DNA from: Triticum aestivum
Lineage: Eukaryota; Streptophyta; Magnoliopsida; Poales; Poaceae
Direction of reading: 5' to 3'
DNA: 64,000 bases
Assembly (NCBI RefSeq): GCF_018294505.1
Contig: NC_057813.1
Location: forward strand, 315,831,077-315,895,076
Positions 1-11,646 of this stretch are shown in pieces. Within the stretch, counting starts at the first letter, position 1; every line of letters starts with the position of its first letter. The notes beneath the pieces are model-generated. The model did no database searches. It was given only the letters and a program-made list of their open reading frames with translations, and was not told the origin of the DNA. The translations under genes and the position numbers were made by a program.

Positions 1-385
1 GAGTCCTCGTGGCTCATAGATTACTACAACAACAGTTGCAGGTACAGGTTCTGCGATGATCATGACGTGAGAGCGATGTTGCTTGTTTTGGAGTTCTTCT
101 TCTGCTTCTGCTTCGATCAGGGGATAGGCTCTAGGTCGGCAGCATGGGCTAGCAGAGTGGATGTCGTTTGAGTTTCTGTTTGTGTTTCATCCGTAGTCAG
201 ATAGTGCTCTTATGTAAGATGATGTTGTATTCGTGTGGCATTGTATGCCTTTTGTATGTATCCCCATCTATTATGTAATGTTGATGTAATGATATCCACC
301 TTGCAGAAGCGTCTTCAAGATGCACTTCTATCCTTGGTGGGACCTTCGAGTTCCTTTAGTATAGGGTCGCATCTTGGGCGTGACA
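1..385 (+). repeat. 5' LTR of element 1 (3' tail only)
   Basis: This stretch matches 6927-7311 base for base in length and ends TGACA directly before the primer binding site. It is the last part of an LTR of about 4.5 kb whose start lies left of the window. Confidence 0.88.
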
Positions 386-388
386 AGT

Positions 389-402
389 TGGTAATCAGAG
401 CC
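389..402 (+). other. Primer binding site of element 1
   Basis: TGGTAATCAGAGCC lies three bases after the LTR end. It matches the usual plant initiator-methionine tRNA site TGGTATCAGAGCC with one extra A. It fixes the orientation of the element as plus. Confidence 0.8.
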
Positions 403-2805
403 TCGACCGACCCTAGGAGCCCCCTTGATTGATCGTGTAGTTTGGCCATTGTTGAGTCTAGAAGAAAACTGTTTTCGGAGTCTAGTTATATCGGAGAGCA
501 GGAATTCTTTTTACTCCTCAGCCCCTTTGTCGCTCTGGTGAGGAATCTTGATGCAGGTCTTTTTAATTACTCCTCTTCCCCTTCAAACTTTCTTTAGGAT
601 CACGCAGTTGGTTTTCCGATCGTTGGTTCTCATCTCTTTTCATCCGGTGCATTTCTCGTCAAGTTGACTCGAGCCTCTTCATCTTTGCCAAGTTCAATCC
701 TTAGTTATTTTCTTCGCCCACCCCTTTTTTCTCCTCGGAGCTGGAGTCCATAATCGAATATCCATCATGCTCGTGCGATGTCTTTGCTTTCTTTCCTCAA
801 CTATTTCAACGGTGTTTTCTCTTCAAGTTGTTCGTCGGTTTCCCCTTCCAAGTTGCCTTTGTTTTTCCCGCCCTCCCACCCTCTTCTTCCCGGAGCCTGA
901 GTCTGTTTCAAGCATCAATTTCATTTGTGTGGAGCCTCTTCAGTCTTTCTCAATTGTTTCAACCGGTAAATTCTCTTTTGTTTGACATTCTTCATCTCTT
1001 CTCCGGTGGATTCAATTCTAATTTTGGTAGTGATTATATTCTTTTCCTCGGCTCAAGTGTTCTCCTTGCTCGTTTGCCTCTCGCCAGTTTATTATTCCGG
1101 AGTCCGGAAGACATCTCAGGAGATTCGTCTGTGTTCGAATTAATTCGAGGTTGTCACCTCATTCAAATATTTTAATTGTTCCGGTGCATCATCTATCTCT
1201 TCAACAATCCTTGCCAACCGTGTTTTTCTCTTTAGTGGGCCCTAACCCACAGGTCTTTTCCCAGGATCTTACCTGACTCTTCTAATTCTCCCGAAGTTAT
1301 TCTCAATTCTTTTCAAAGTGTGACGTAAGAATGGATTCCATCAGTCACATGCCTTCTCCAAGATCGTTTTCAAACTCTTCTCATTGTTGGTTCAACCCTT
1401 CCTCTTTTTCATTCTCCCGGAGTATCTCACTAATTTTGGTGGTGTTTTCCGTCGTCATTTGAAGATCGAAGAAGAGTTTTTCCTCCAAATCTTGTCTGTT
1501 CTCTCAAAGATTCATGCTTCATATTATCCTCTCAAATTATTCCATTTGTCAGATATTCTTTTCTTACCCATCTGGAGTATTTCAGGAGTTGATTTCTTTT
1601 TTTGTTTCATCAGAGGACATCATTCTAGCTATCATTCTCTAATTATCCCGGTGCTTCGTTCAATTGTTCTTTAATCGACTCATGATCTACTTGTTCTTTT
1701 GCATCTAAATCCCCCTCAAGCATATTGGCTCTTCTAATTCTTCCCGACGAATCTTTCTTTTTTCTTTGTTCATTTTCATTTGTAACGGTGGTTCGTTCAA
1801 GATTCTTTTTCCTTGATTATCATTTTTATCCATTCGTTCTTTCCAATCCTACCGGTGGTTCATGAAGACTTTCTCAAGTTTTGTGCTATATTCCCCTTAA
1901 TCCTTTTCAAGAAGAATAAGTAGTATGAAAAATCCATTGCTTGTCATCAATTTAATTTGATGAAGGATAAGCATACAATAAATCTTACTCTTATTTCATC
2001 CAAGTGAGTAGTCCCTTCCTTCGGAGTTTGTTTTTGATGAATAAATTCTAGTTCCAAGTGTTTTCATCTTTTCTTTTCCGGAGTTCAAATTTCCTCGGCC
2101 ATTTCGTCGGAACCTCCATCTAAAGCATCACAAGCTTTAATCTTATTCTTTTCATCCTTCGATTCTATCTCTTTGTCCTTTTGTTTACCGGAGTTCTTCA
2201 CGGTGGTTCTTCATGATTTAATTCATTCCTCAAGTGTTCATCAAGATTTTGTCGGAGGAGTTCAAGTAGCTTTTCTTCTCGCATCTCGAAGCGCAAAGAA
2301 TTCTTCATTTTCTTCTGAAGTGGAGTTTTGCATTTCTTCGTTCTTCTCAGCTATTTAATCTTTTCCGCTTGTGGTCGGTTATCACCTCATAATTTCTTAG
2401 AGGTTATCCATAAGTCCACTTCTTTCATGTTGATTTTCTCAACAACTCCGTTCAACCCTTCCTTCTAAGTTCTTTTTATTCAATTCTTTCAATTCTTCCG
2501 GAGGCATTGCGTTGCTTATGTCATCAAGTGTCATTCCATCTTGTGAAGTTCGTGTTCTATTCTTTCCATGTGTAGTCAGAGTTCTGCCTAAATCCTTTCA
2601 GTCTTATTCGTTTCTTATCTCGTTCTAACCGGAGTAGTTTCATAGTCTATCTGGTTCTGTGACCTTTCGATTCTCGTCATTCTCGTCGTTCCTATCTTCT
2701 TCTCGAGTGCTCTCGATTCTTTGCTTATTCTCTTGAGTTCTTGTTTCACCCCATCCCTTTTTCCTTCGGTCTCGGTCCTAAGATCTCGGAACGAGATCTC
2801 TTGTT
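403..2805 (+). other. Internal region of element 1, non-coding and pyrimidine-rich
   Basis: There is no coding frame of credible length; the longest open frames are near 115 codons and show no known domain. The plus strand is strikingly rich in C and T and poor in A and G. Degenerate motifs such as ttccggagtt, cggtggttc and ctcaagtgttc recur. This is what a large retrotransposon derivative that has replaced gag-pol with non-coding sequence looks like. I recognise no RNA gene in it. Confidence 0.7.
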
Positions 2806-2816
2806 AGTGGAGGAGT
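2806..2816 (+). other. Polypurine tract of element 1
   Basis: The sequence agtggaggagt lies directly before the LTR start TGTAACGCC at 2819. It is the expected plus-strand priming site. Confidence 0.7.
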
Positions 2817-3300
2817 GTTGTAACGCCCCGGATTCGATGCGCCAGGTGTCTGCTAGTTATTCACCGTCGTTGCCATGTCATTTGCTTGCGTGTTGCATTT
2901 TCCATGTCATCATGTGCATCTCATTTTGCATACGTGTTCATCTCATGCATCCGAGCATTTTCCCCGTTGTCCGTTTTGCAATCCGGCACTCCTATGTCAT
3001 CCGGCGTTCTCCTTTTGTCTCTTGTTGTGAGTAGGTTTCAAACTTTCTTGGAATGGACCGAGGTTTGCCAAGAAGCCTTGGTACACCACCCGTAGACCGC
3101 CTGCCAAGTTTCGTGCCATTTGGAGTCCGTTTGATACTCCAACGGTTAACCGCGTAGCCTGAAACCCCTCTCTCTTTGCAGCCCAACACCCCTCCAAAGT
3201 GGCCCAAAACCCATCCAAACCCCTTCCATGCTCTCGGTCGTTCGATCACGATCGTGTGGGCGAAAACCGTGCCTCATTTGGACTCTCCTAGCTCCCAGAA

Positions 3301-3310
3301 TCTATAAATA
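3301..3310 (+). promoter_or_regulatory. TATA box in the LTR of element 1
   Basis: The sequence tctataaata lies about 480 bases into the LTR. A GC-rich leader-like stretch follows from about 3360. This is the normal position for the U3/R promoter of an LTR element. Confidence 0.65.
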
Positions 3311-3493
3311 AGTTCCCTCCCCCAAAATTCGCGGATGAATTGTCCAAACCCTAGCATTTTTTCCATCCGCGCCGCCGGACACATCCGGATCGGCCGGACA
3401 CGTCCAGCCGCCACCGCCCGCGCCAATCGGGGCACGCCACGTGGCGACCGCCGCCGGCCCGCGAGCCCGCAGCAGGCCCTCCGGGCCCGAGTC

Positions 3494-3771
3494 NNNNNNN
3501 NNNNNNNNNNNNNNNNNNNNNNNNNNNNNNNNNNNNNNNNNNNNNNNNNNNNNNNNNNNNNNNNNNNNNNNNNNNNNNNNNNNNNNNNNNNNNNNNNNNN
3601 NNNNNNNNNNNNNNNNNNNNNNNNNNNNNNNNNNNNNNNNNNNNNNNNNNNNNNNNNNNNNNNNNNNNNNNNNNNNNNNNNNNNNNNNNNNNNNNNNNNN
3701 NNNNNNNNNNNNNNNNNNNNNNNNNNNNNNNNNNNNNNNNNNNNNNNNNNNNNNNNNNNNNNNNNNNNNNN
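3494..3771. other. Assembly gap (278 N)
   Basis: This is a run of N inside the GC-rich leader part of the LTR of element 1. Open frames running through it are artefacts of translating N. Confidence 0.99.
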
Positions 3772-6700
3772 CCTCGCCGGCGCCGCCGCTCGCCCCCGCA
3801 CCTTCCCCGCCATCGCCCGCGGCCTCCAGCTCTGGCGAGCCGCCGCCCCGTCTCCGGCCCGCCTCGACCTCGATCCACGTGCAACCCAGATCTGAGTTGA
3901 GGTTGACTTCTTCCCCCTCTCGAATTTTCTCCAAGTCCCTAATATTTTGCATATTTTATGCCCCTCTCATGCCATAATTCCGTGTCCGTGGCTCCGTTTT
4001 GGGCGTGTAGCATATCCAAATGTTCATCATGAGATACTCTACATTTCATTCCATTGTGACATGTTTGTTTGAGATCATCTTGATGCCCAAATCATCGTCG
4101 CAAGAGTGTTATATGATGTTAATCTGCTGAAACTGTTATAACTTGATGATTTGTCATTTTTGCTACATTTATTGTGTGCATCTTATGGGCATGAGCTCTA
4201 CATGTGTTTTGAACTACATCATGCCATTTTTACAGAGGTGCAATCCATGTATTTTTGTGAGTCTTGTACTGAGTGCATCAAGCTTGTTAAGTAGAGTACT
4301 TGCTGTTACTGTTTTGCTACGCTGAATCTGTTATTTCGTGATGCTATGTAAACCTGCTGCTACAAGTGATTCTATGCATAATCTGGAGATGTTCACTAAG
4401 GATATTTTGTTATACTTGTGATGCTCTATCCATCCATGCCCTTGTTTGCATTTATAGACTGTTGTAGCTTGTTGTAATCTTGCTCTAGAATTGCTAAATA
4501 ATGTTGTTGTCATCCTGTTAACATGAAGTTCAGTTTTGCCATGTGTTTTGCTAGTGATCCATGCACCCTATGAACTTTCTCTTGACATGCTTAGCTTAAT
4601 AAACATGTATTCTTACTTTTGGTTGCCTTTTCATGCCATGTATTGCTCTATGGTGAGTGGTACAAGCTCACCAACATGCCTACTTATTGTTGTTTCTACC
4701 ATGTATGAATCTGTCATATAACTTGCCATGATTACATGGGTGCCATCATACCTTTTGATCCCTTTTGGCTCATGGTCAGTAAAGGAATTTTGTTCTATGC
4801 ATTTATTAGTATCATGCCTTGTCTTAAGTTTCTATGATAAGTTCCTGTAACATGTTGTTTGATAGCTCTAAACATTGCAACCTGATGTTTTTTCTGCAAA
4901 GTTTGAAACTGTTATTATTTGCAATCTTGCCATGTGTGTTTGAGCATGTTCTAGTGATTTCTGGAGATAGCTCAGTGTTCATGTGTTGTCATGCTTTACC
5001 TGTACATCATGTCCATGCCTTTTGTTCTTATGTTGGGGTGCTGTAGCATATTGTTCTGATACTTGCAATATGCCTAGTTGCTGTTTTGGACAGATTGTTA
5101 TTATATCTTGTTTGGAGTGTGTGCGTTGCTCCGTTTTGAGTGTGCTCTATATGAAACTTGCTTGATTTTGCATGTAGTTTCATATTATCATGTTGCATAC
5201 TTGTTTTTAGGTGTTTGCTTGATGTTTGAATGCATTTTGCATCAATGCCATGCTTGACTAGTTTTGCTCATATCTTCTAGGACGTAGCTCCGAACTAAAT
5301 GAACTTTATATGTAACTTGACTAGAATTTTGTGTATATCATCTTTGTGCATCTTAACTTGATGTTTAACAACTTGAACATAAGGTTTATTCAGATCTGGA
5401 CCAATTTCGAAATATGCATATGAGGACTTACCGGAATTGTTATATGTGGTTTCCGGCCTCATTTAAACTTGTCTTGATGTGTTGCTCTTGTTTTGCATCA
5501 TCTCTTGCCATGAGTAGCTTCATGTAGCCTTGTCATGCATCATGCTTGGTTGTGCATCATGTCTTGTATATGTGTGGTCTGTTTACCATGTTGTGTGCTT
5601 CTTTTTGATAGTTCCCGTTTCGTTGCGATCGTGAGGATTCGTTCGTCTACGCTTGGTTCGTCTTCGTGGCTTCATCTTCTTCATGGACTCGTTCTTCTTC
5701 CTAGCGGGATTTCAGGCAAGATGACCGCTACCCTTCATCTCACTACTATCATTGATATGCTAGTTGCTTCGTTCTATCGCTTTTCTGCGCTACCTATCAC
5801 TTGTTCTTCAAGCCTCCCAAATTGTCGTGTCAGCCTCTAACCTTTTGATCCCTTCCTAGCAAGCCATTGCTTGGCTATGTTACCGCTTTGCTCAGCCCCT
5901 CTTATAGCATTGTTAGTTGCAGGTGAAGTTGAACATTGCTCCATGGTGGACAGGATTATGTTGGGATATCACATTATCTCTTATTTAATTAATGCATCCA
6001 TATACTTGGTAAAGGGTGGAAGACTCGGCCTTATGCCTGGTGTTCTGTTCCACTCTTGCCGCCCTAGTTTCCGTCATACCGGTGTTATGTTCCCGGATTT
6101 TGCGTTCCTTACGCGGTTGGGTGATTTATGGGACCCCCTTGACAGTTCGCTTTGAATAAAACTCCTCCAGCAAGGCCCAACCTTGGGTTTACCATTTGCC
6201 TCACCCTAGCCCTTTTTCCCTTGGGTTTCCGGAGCCCGAGGGTCATCTTTATTTTAGCCCCCCTGGGCCAATGCTTGTCCAAGTGTTGGTCCAAACCGAG
6301 GGATGTCCGGCGCCCCCTGGGCAACCAGGGTCTATGCCAACCCGTCGTCTTACTCATCCGGTGTGCCCTAAGAACAAGATATGTGCAGCTCCTATCAGTA
6401 TTTGTCGGCACATCCGGGCGGCTTTGCTGGTCTTGTTTTACCATTGTCGAATTGTCTTGTAATCCGGGATTCCGAGTCTGACCGGGTCTTCCTGGGATAA
6501 GGTATATCCTTCGTTGATCGCGACAACTTATCATGGGCTAAGTTGGGACACCCCTGTAGGGTATAAACTTTCGAAAGGCGTGCCCGCGGTTATGGGCAGA
6601 TGGGAATTTGTTAATGTCTAGTTGTAGATAACTTGACACCAGATGCGAATTAAAACGCATCAACCGTGTGTGTAGCCGTGATGGTCTCTTCTCGGCGGTG

Positions 6701-7311
6701 TCCGGGAAGTTAACACGGTTTTGGGTTATGTTTGACGTAAGTAGGAGTTCAGGATCACCTCTTGATCATTGCTAGCTTCACGACCGTTCCTTTGCTTCTC
6801 TTCTCGCTCTCATTTGCGTATGTTAGCCACCATATCATGCTTAGTCGCTGCTGCAACCTCACCACTTTACCCCTTCCTTACCCTTTAAGCTTTGCTAGTC
6901 TTGATACCCATGGTAATGGGATTGCTGAGTCCTCGTGGCTCACAGATTACTACAACAACAGTTGCAGGTACAGGTTCTGCGACGATCATGACGCGAGAGC
7001 GATGTTGCTTGTTTTGGAGTTCTTCTTCTGCTTCTTCTTTGATCAGGGGATAGGCTCCAGGTCGGCAGCCTGGGCTAGCAGGGTGGATGTCGTTTGAGTT
7101 TCTGTTTGTGTTTCATCCGTAGTCGGATGGTGCTCTTATGTAAGATGATGTTGTATTCGTGTGGCATTGTATGCCTTTTGTATGTATCCCCATCTATTAT
7201 GTAATGTTGATGTAATGATATCCACCTTGCAAAAGCGTCTTCAAGATGCGCTTCTATCCTTGGTGGGACCTTCGAGTTCCTTTAGGATAGGGCCGCATCT
7301 TGGGCATGACA

Positions 7312-7391
7312 TTAAGTCCAAATGAAATGATTCAAAACCAACTCAACTGAAAATCAAGCAAAGAAAAGAGGGCAAAAACCAGGCTGTCACA
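7312..7391 (-). repeat. 3' LTR of element 2 (inner 80 bp only)
   Basis: This is the same sequence as 16611-16704, reading TGTGACAGCC inward on the minus strand, with a 14-bp internal deletion. The remainder is displaced to the far side of element 1, outside the window. Confidence 0.85.
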
Positions 7392-8644
7392 ACCTCCCCC
7401 ACTTCGAATGAATCTCGTCCTCGAGATTCGGTTGCTTGGGAAAACCATTCTGGATAACATGCTCTTAGAAATTCTTCTGATTCCCAGGTTGATTCTGACT
7501 CGGTATGATGCTTCCATTGGACCTTGTAAAACTTTCGTGCTTTACTGCGAGTGACTCTTTCCATTTGATCCAAAATTTTCACCGGCCTCTCTTCATAGGT
7601 TAAGTCCTTTGCCAACTCTATCTCTGTCAAATCGGTCTTTTTCTTGGGCGGTGATATGCACCGTCGCAATTGTGAAACGTGGAACACGTTGTGCACGTCT
7701 GACAACTCAGGGGGCAACTCCAACTGATATGCCACAGCACCTACTCGTGTCATAACGGGAAATGGACCAATAAATCTGGGTGCCAATTTTTCACGAGTTT
7801 GAAACCTCTTGATTCCTTTCATAGGCGTGACTCGAAGATAGACATGTTCTCCGGGTTCAAATCTGATCTGTCGGTGCTTTGCATCGTAATAACTTTTCTG
7901 TCGCGATTTGGACAATTGCAATCTATCGCGGATCTCCTTGACTTGCTTTTCGGCTTCCAGCATGAGATCCGTTCCGAAAATACGGCTATCTCTGGTTTGA
8001 GACCAATTTAATGGAGTGTGGCACTTACAGCCATACAAAGCTTCATATGGTGACATCTTTAAACTGGTCTGGAAGCTATTGTTATATGAGAACTTGCCGT
8101 ACGGCAAGCAATCTTCCCATTGTGGGCCTTGGGCCAAAGCACAGGCATCGAGCATATCTTCAAGTATTTGATTTACCCATTGTGTCCGTCCATCCGTCTG
8201 AGGATTATAAGTGGTACTGTATTTCAATTCCGTTCCGAGGGCCTGATGGAGACGGGACCAAAAAGCGGAGGTGAAAAGTGAACCTCGGTCAGAAGTGATG
8301 GTTCGGGGAACTCCATGCAGACTGACTATTCTAGATACATACAGTCGTGCAAGCTCATCTGCTCGGTATGAGGTTTTGATTGGGAGGAAGTGGGCCACCT
8401 TGGTTAACGTATCCACTATGACCCAGATCGCATTATTGCCTCATCAGGTCTTAGGTAGCCCTGTGATGAAGTCCATACAGACATCATCCCATTTCCATTG
8501 TGACACTAGCAATGGTTGGAGAAGTCCGGCTGGCTTATGATGTTCTTCCTTTACTTTGTTGCATACGTTGCAACAAGCCACGAAATAGGCAATGTCTTTC
8601 TTCATTCCATCCCACCGAAATATTTGTCGAAGGTCTTCGTACAT
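7343..8644 (-). pseudogene. Integrase with chromodomain, element 2 (two tandem stops)
   Basis: The frame opens with a zinc-binding H2C2 segment (ends near 8520), then the integrase core with ITSDRG around the second aspartate and a YNPQTDGRTQ segment near the catalytic glutamate position. A GPFPV-type C-terminal domain and a chromodomain (VKILDQMERVTR ... YKVQWKHH) follow. It would insert the cDNA, and the chromodomain would steer it to marked chromatin. Two adjacent TGA codons (8446-8441) break one otherwise continuous frame; CGACGA to TGATGA by methyl-CpG decay is the simplest explanation. The present stop lies 49 bases inside the LTR, so the original stop was probably lost. Confidence 0.85.
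7392..7404 (-). other. Polypurine tract of element 2
   Basis: On the minus strand AAGTGGGGGAGGT directly precedes the LTR start TGTGACAGCC. Confidence 0.75.
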
Positions 8645-8902
8645 TTTTGTACCTCCAGGGTGAATTGAATACGAGGATTCGTGGGCTTCTGACAGGATCT
8701 TCTACTTCAAATCTGCTTGATTAGGAACACAAATCCTTCACCAGAATCGGAGGGTACCGCACTGATCCTTCGAGAAATCAGAAAGCTTGACACGTTTCTG
8801 CAGATTGGCATCGCCTGGCTTGGATTTGCGGATCTCTTCCTCAAGGGTAGGGGTAACTTTCGGAATATTGGCAAGGCCAGTCTCAACTATGACCAGGTTG
8901 AG
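8645..8902 (-). pseudogene. RNase H to integrase linker, element 2 (frame decayed)
   Basis: This stretch joins the end of the RNase H section to the H2C2 zinc segment. No frame stays open across it, so several small indels or stops must have accumulated here. It is part of the same pol gene and has no gene of its own. Confidence 0.5.
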
Positions 8903-10023
8903 CTAAGCAATCTCTTCTTTAAGTTTGGGAGGCAAAGATTCCAATATGACATTTAAACTGACGGGTTTTCGACTGAGGGCATCGGCAACCACGTTGGCCT
9001 TACCCTGATGGTAATTTATTCCAAGGTCATAATCCTTGACCAACTCAAGCCATCTTTGTTGACGGAGATTTAAATCCGGCTGATTAAATATATACTTGAG
9101 GCTTTTGTGATCGGTAAAATTTTGGCACCTTTTTCCGATGAGGTAGTGTCTCCAAATTTTTAAAGCATGAACTACCACGACCATTTCCAAATCATGAGTG
9201 GGGTAATTTCCTTCGTGGGGTCGTAGCTGCCGTGAGGCATAAGCTACTACCTTTCCATCTTGCATAAGTACACATCCCAGTCCTTGCCTGGAAGCGTCGC
9301 AGTATACGTCAAAGCTGCGGTAGATATCTGGAAGTGTTAATACTGGCGCAGTTGCCAGGCGTTTCTTCAACTCGGTGAAACTTTTCTCAAAGTTTGTAGT
9401 CCATTCAAACTTCTTATCCTTTTTGAGCAGCTCCGTCATAGGTTTAGCAATCTTGGCAAACCCTTCAATGAAACGGCGGTAGTATTCGGCTAATCCAAGA
9501 AAACTCCGGATCTGAGATACGGTGGCGGGTGGCAACCAGTCGAGCACATCCTTTACCTTGCTTGGGTCCACGGCTATACCCTCAGCGGATAGCACATGCC
9601 CGAGAAATCCAACTTGCTTGAGCCAAAACTCGCACTTACTGAATTTGGCGTATAACTGATGCTCATGGAGTCGTTCCAACACTGCTCGGAGGTGTTCCTT
9701 ATGCTCTTCTTCACTTCTTGAGTAAATAAGTATATCATCGATGAAGACGACCACGAACTTATCGAGGAAGTCCATGAATACTTTATTCATCATGTGCATG
9801 AAGAAGGCGGGGGCGTTGGTGAGGCCGAAAGAAATGACTGTATATTCATAGAGACCGTAGCGAGTGGTGAATGCGGTCTTGGGAATATCCTCCTTTTTAA
9901 TTTGAACTGATAATATCCAGTCCGCAAATCAATCTTTGAGAACACCTTGGCTCCACTGAGCTGATCAAACAAATCATCAATTCTTGGCAGAGGGTATTTG
10001 TTTTTGATTGTGACATCATTCAA
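8903..10023 (-). pseudogene. Reverse transcriptase and RNase H, element 2 (frameshift)
   Basis: The upstream piece (10023-9790) holds the [10 protein letters not shown] and [12 protein letters not shown] blocks. The downstream piece (9799-8903) holds the active-site FIDDILIYS, the LGHVLS and [13 protein letters not shown] blocks and the RNase H start [15 protein letters not shown]. It ends [12 protein letters not shown]. It would copy element RNA into DNA in the capsid particle. The two pieces are in different frames: the shift falls in an A-run near 9898, most simply one lost base. All three reverse-transcriptase aspartates are visible across the two pieces. Confidence 0.88.
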
Positions 10024-10338
10024 CTATCGGTAGTCCACACACATACGGAGGCTGCCATCTTTCTGGTCCACAAAAATAGCAGGTGATCCCCATGGTGAGG
10101 AACTGGGGCGGATATACCCTTTTTGGAGCATTTCATCAAGCTGTTTCTTTAGCTCCACTAATTCGGATGATGACATTCGATAATATTTCTTGTGTATTGG
10201 TGTGGTTCCGGGCACAAGATCTATTGCAAACTCAAGCTCTCGATCAGGTGGCATGCCTGGAAGTTCTTCTAGGAATACATCATGAAACTCGCTGACCACC
10301 AGAATTAATTCCATTTCAGCTATTGCTGTAAAGACCAT
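10024..10338 (-). pseudogene. N-terminal part of reverse transcriptase, element 2
   Basis: The frame reads through an FHDVF ... [10 protein letters not shown] protease-RT linker and the fingers blocks [16 protein letters not shown] and [10 protein letters not shown] to [11 protein letters not shown]. An in-frame TAG at 10023-10021 then separates it from the next piece. It is normal Gypsy RT sequence with no other oddity. Confidence 0.85.
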
Positions 10339-10371
10339 TTCCTTGGAGGGTGTGCTCCTACGAGCAATAAA

Positions 10372-10605
10372 CTATGTAGTTTGTCCCTCTTGGCTGGTCA
10401 AGTTGACTTCTCGGGTCGCACAATTTATGCACACTTGGTACTGAGTCAACCAATTCATACCCAAGATAACATCCAACTTATCAGACTCAATAAGTATCAA
10501 AGAGGTTGGAGAACGGATTCCGTTGATACTGACATCTAGATTGCGGAAGACTAGATTGCTTCTGATAAGAGATCCCGGGGTTTGTACCAGCATATTCTTG
10601 CCCAA
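10372..10605 (-). pseudogene. C-terminal half of aspartic protease, element 2
   Basis: The motif LDVILGMNWL is the conserved C-terminal block of Gypsy aspartic proteases, about 80 residues after the active-site DSGAS at the end of the preceding frame. A stop and a one-base shift near 10625-10645 separate the two halves. The enzyme would cut the gag-pol polyprotein. Confidence 0.8.
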
Positions 10606-10641
10606 AAGCGAACAAGGAAATTTGTTTTGGGCAACAAAACT

Positions 10642-11646
10642 CTAAGAAATAAAAGAGTGGGAAGCCCCAGAGTCAAATAAAATTACTGCAGGTATGTTAT
10701 TAACAAGGAACATACCAATGACGACTTCGGCATTTTCTTGGGCTTCGTCAGTGGAAATGTAATGAACGTATCCCGTGATGTCGTGCTGACTTGGGCATGC
10801 CACCAAATAATGGACTTGTGGCTTGAATGTAGCATCGATCCGGTTGTTCTTGGGACACTGTTTGGCATAATGTCCGGTTTGTCCACAATTGTAACAAGAA
10901 TTGTTGCGCATGCGATTCTCCAGAACTGGGTTGAGCACGTCATTATTGACTGGGGTGGTGGCCTTGTTAACATTTTGTTGCCAATTGGGCTTGTATGCTA
11001 CCTGAGTTGGCGGCCAGGTACGAGCCTTCTGCACTGGTTGCATTTCCTTTTTGGGCTCAAACTTGCGCTTGTGATCGTTATGGGTAGAATTATTATCTGA
11101 TACAATCTTGTGTTCCCTTTCAGCAATGAAAGCCTTGTTCACCAGGGTTTGGAAATCTGGGAAATCGAACACACTGAGAGCACAACGAAGTTGCGGGTTT
11201 AATCCACCAAGAAACATGTCCATCTTCCTTTCTTCAATGGCCACGTCATATTGAGAGTAACGTGACAGGTTATTGAACTTCTGCAAATATTCTCCCACAG
11301 ACTGACTTCCTTGGAGGAGCGCGAGAAATTCATGCTGCTTAGTCTTCATAACTCCTGTAGGGATGTGATATTTCCGGAATTGCCCCTTGAATCTTGACCA
11401 GGTAATTTCTTCATCAGCAGTCCCCATGGCTTTTTCATTTTCCCACCATATAGCAGCAGTGCCTTCCAGATAATGTGTTACAAATGGAACCTTATCCTCT
11501 TCATCAGTTCGAGCAACCTCAAGCTTCTTTTCCATGGTTCTCAGCCAATCATCTGCATCCAAGGGATCAATGGCCTGACTGAAACTGGGAGGCTTAGTCT
11601 TTTGAAAATTGGATAACTTGGAGTGATGGCCGGGCTGATTTCCATT
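10642..11646 (-). pseudogene. gag capsid and nucleocapsid with protease start, element 2
   Basis: The frame is open from a TAG (11649-11647) to 10642. It holds the retrotransposon gag core (DADDWLRTMEKKLEV, then FLGGLNPQLRC and FQTLVNKAFIAE), a lysine-rich linker, one CCHC knuckle CYNCGQTGHYAKQCPK and the protease active site ILFDSGASHSFIS. Gag packages element RNA. Homologous gag sequence continues upstream of the TAG past 11700, so the first visible methionine (11562) is not the true start. Confidence 0.87.

Larger units (their letters stand above)
1..7311 (+). mobile_element. Non-autonomous long-LTR retrotransposon (LARD-like), element 1
   Basis: The tail of the left LTR (1-385) aligns without net gaps to 6927-7311, the end of the right LTR. 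Between them lie a methionine-tRNA-type primer site, 2.4 kb of internal DNA and a purine-rich tract just before the right LTR. No gag, protease, reverse transcriptase or integrase frame exists, so it must be moved by proteins from another element. It interrupts the 3' LTR of element 2: the sequence after 7311 resumes that LTR, and ttaag (7312-7316) is the expected target duplication. By hand count 15 of 385 LTR positions differ (3.9 %). The left boundary lies outside the window. The family name is not asserted. Confidence 0.85.
2819..7311 (+). repeat. 3' LTR of element 1 (about 4.5 kb)
   Basis: It starts TGTAACGCCCCGG and ends GCATGACA, within the usual TG...CA ends. The final 385 bases repeat at the window start. 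It contains a TATA box (3301-3310) followed by a GC-rich leader, an assembly gap (3494-3771) and a long T-rich stretch of about 1.6 kb. Short open frames inside it show no domain and are taken as chance. The opening resembles the TGTAACACCC-type LTR starts of plant chromoviruses, so a chromovirus may supply its proteins (inference). Confidence 0.85.

Noticed and set aside
2992..3249. Minus-strand frames just upstream of the LTR TATA box of element 1
   Set aside because: They overlap in two frames, have no homology I know and lie in LTR U3.
3274..3977. Open frames of 177-216 codons on both strands around 3300-3970
   Set aside because: They run through the 278-base run of N in a GC-rich LTR leader; the length is an artefact.
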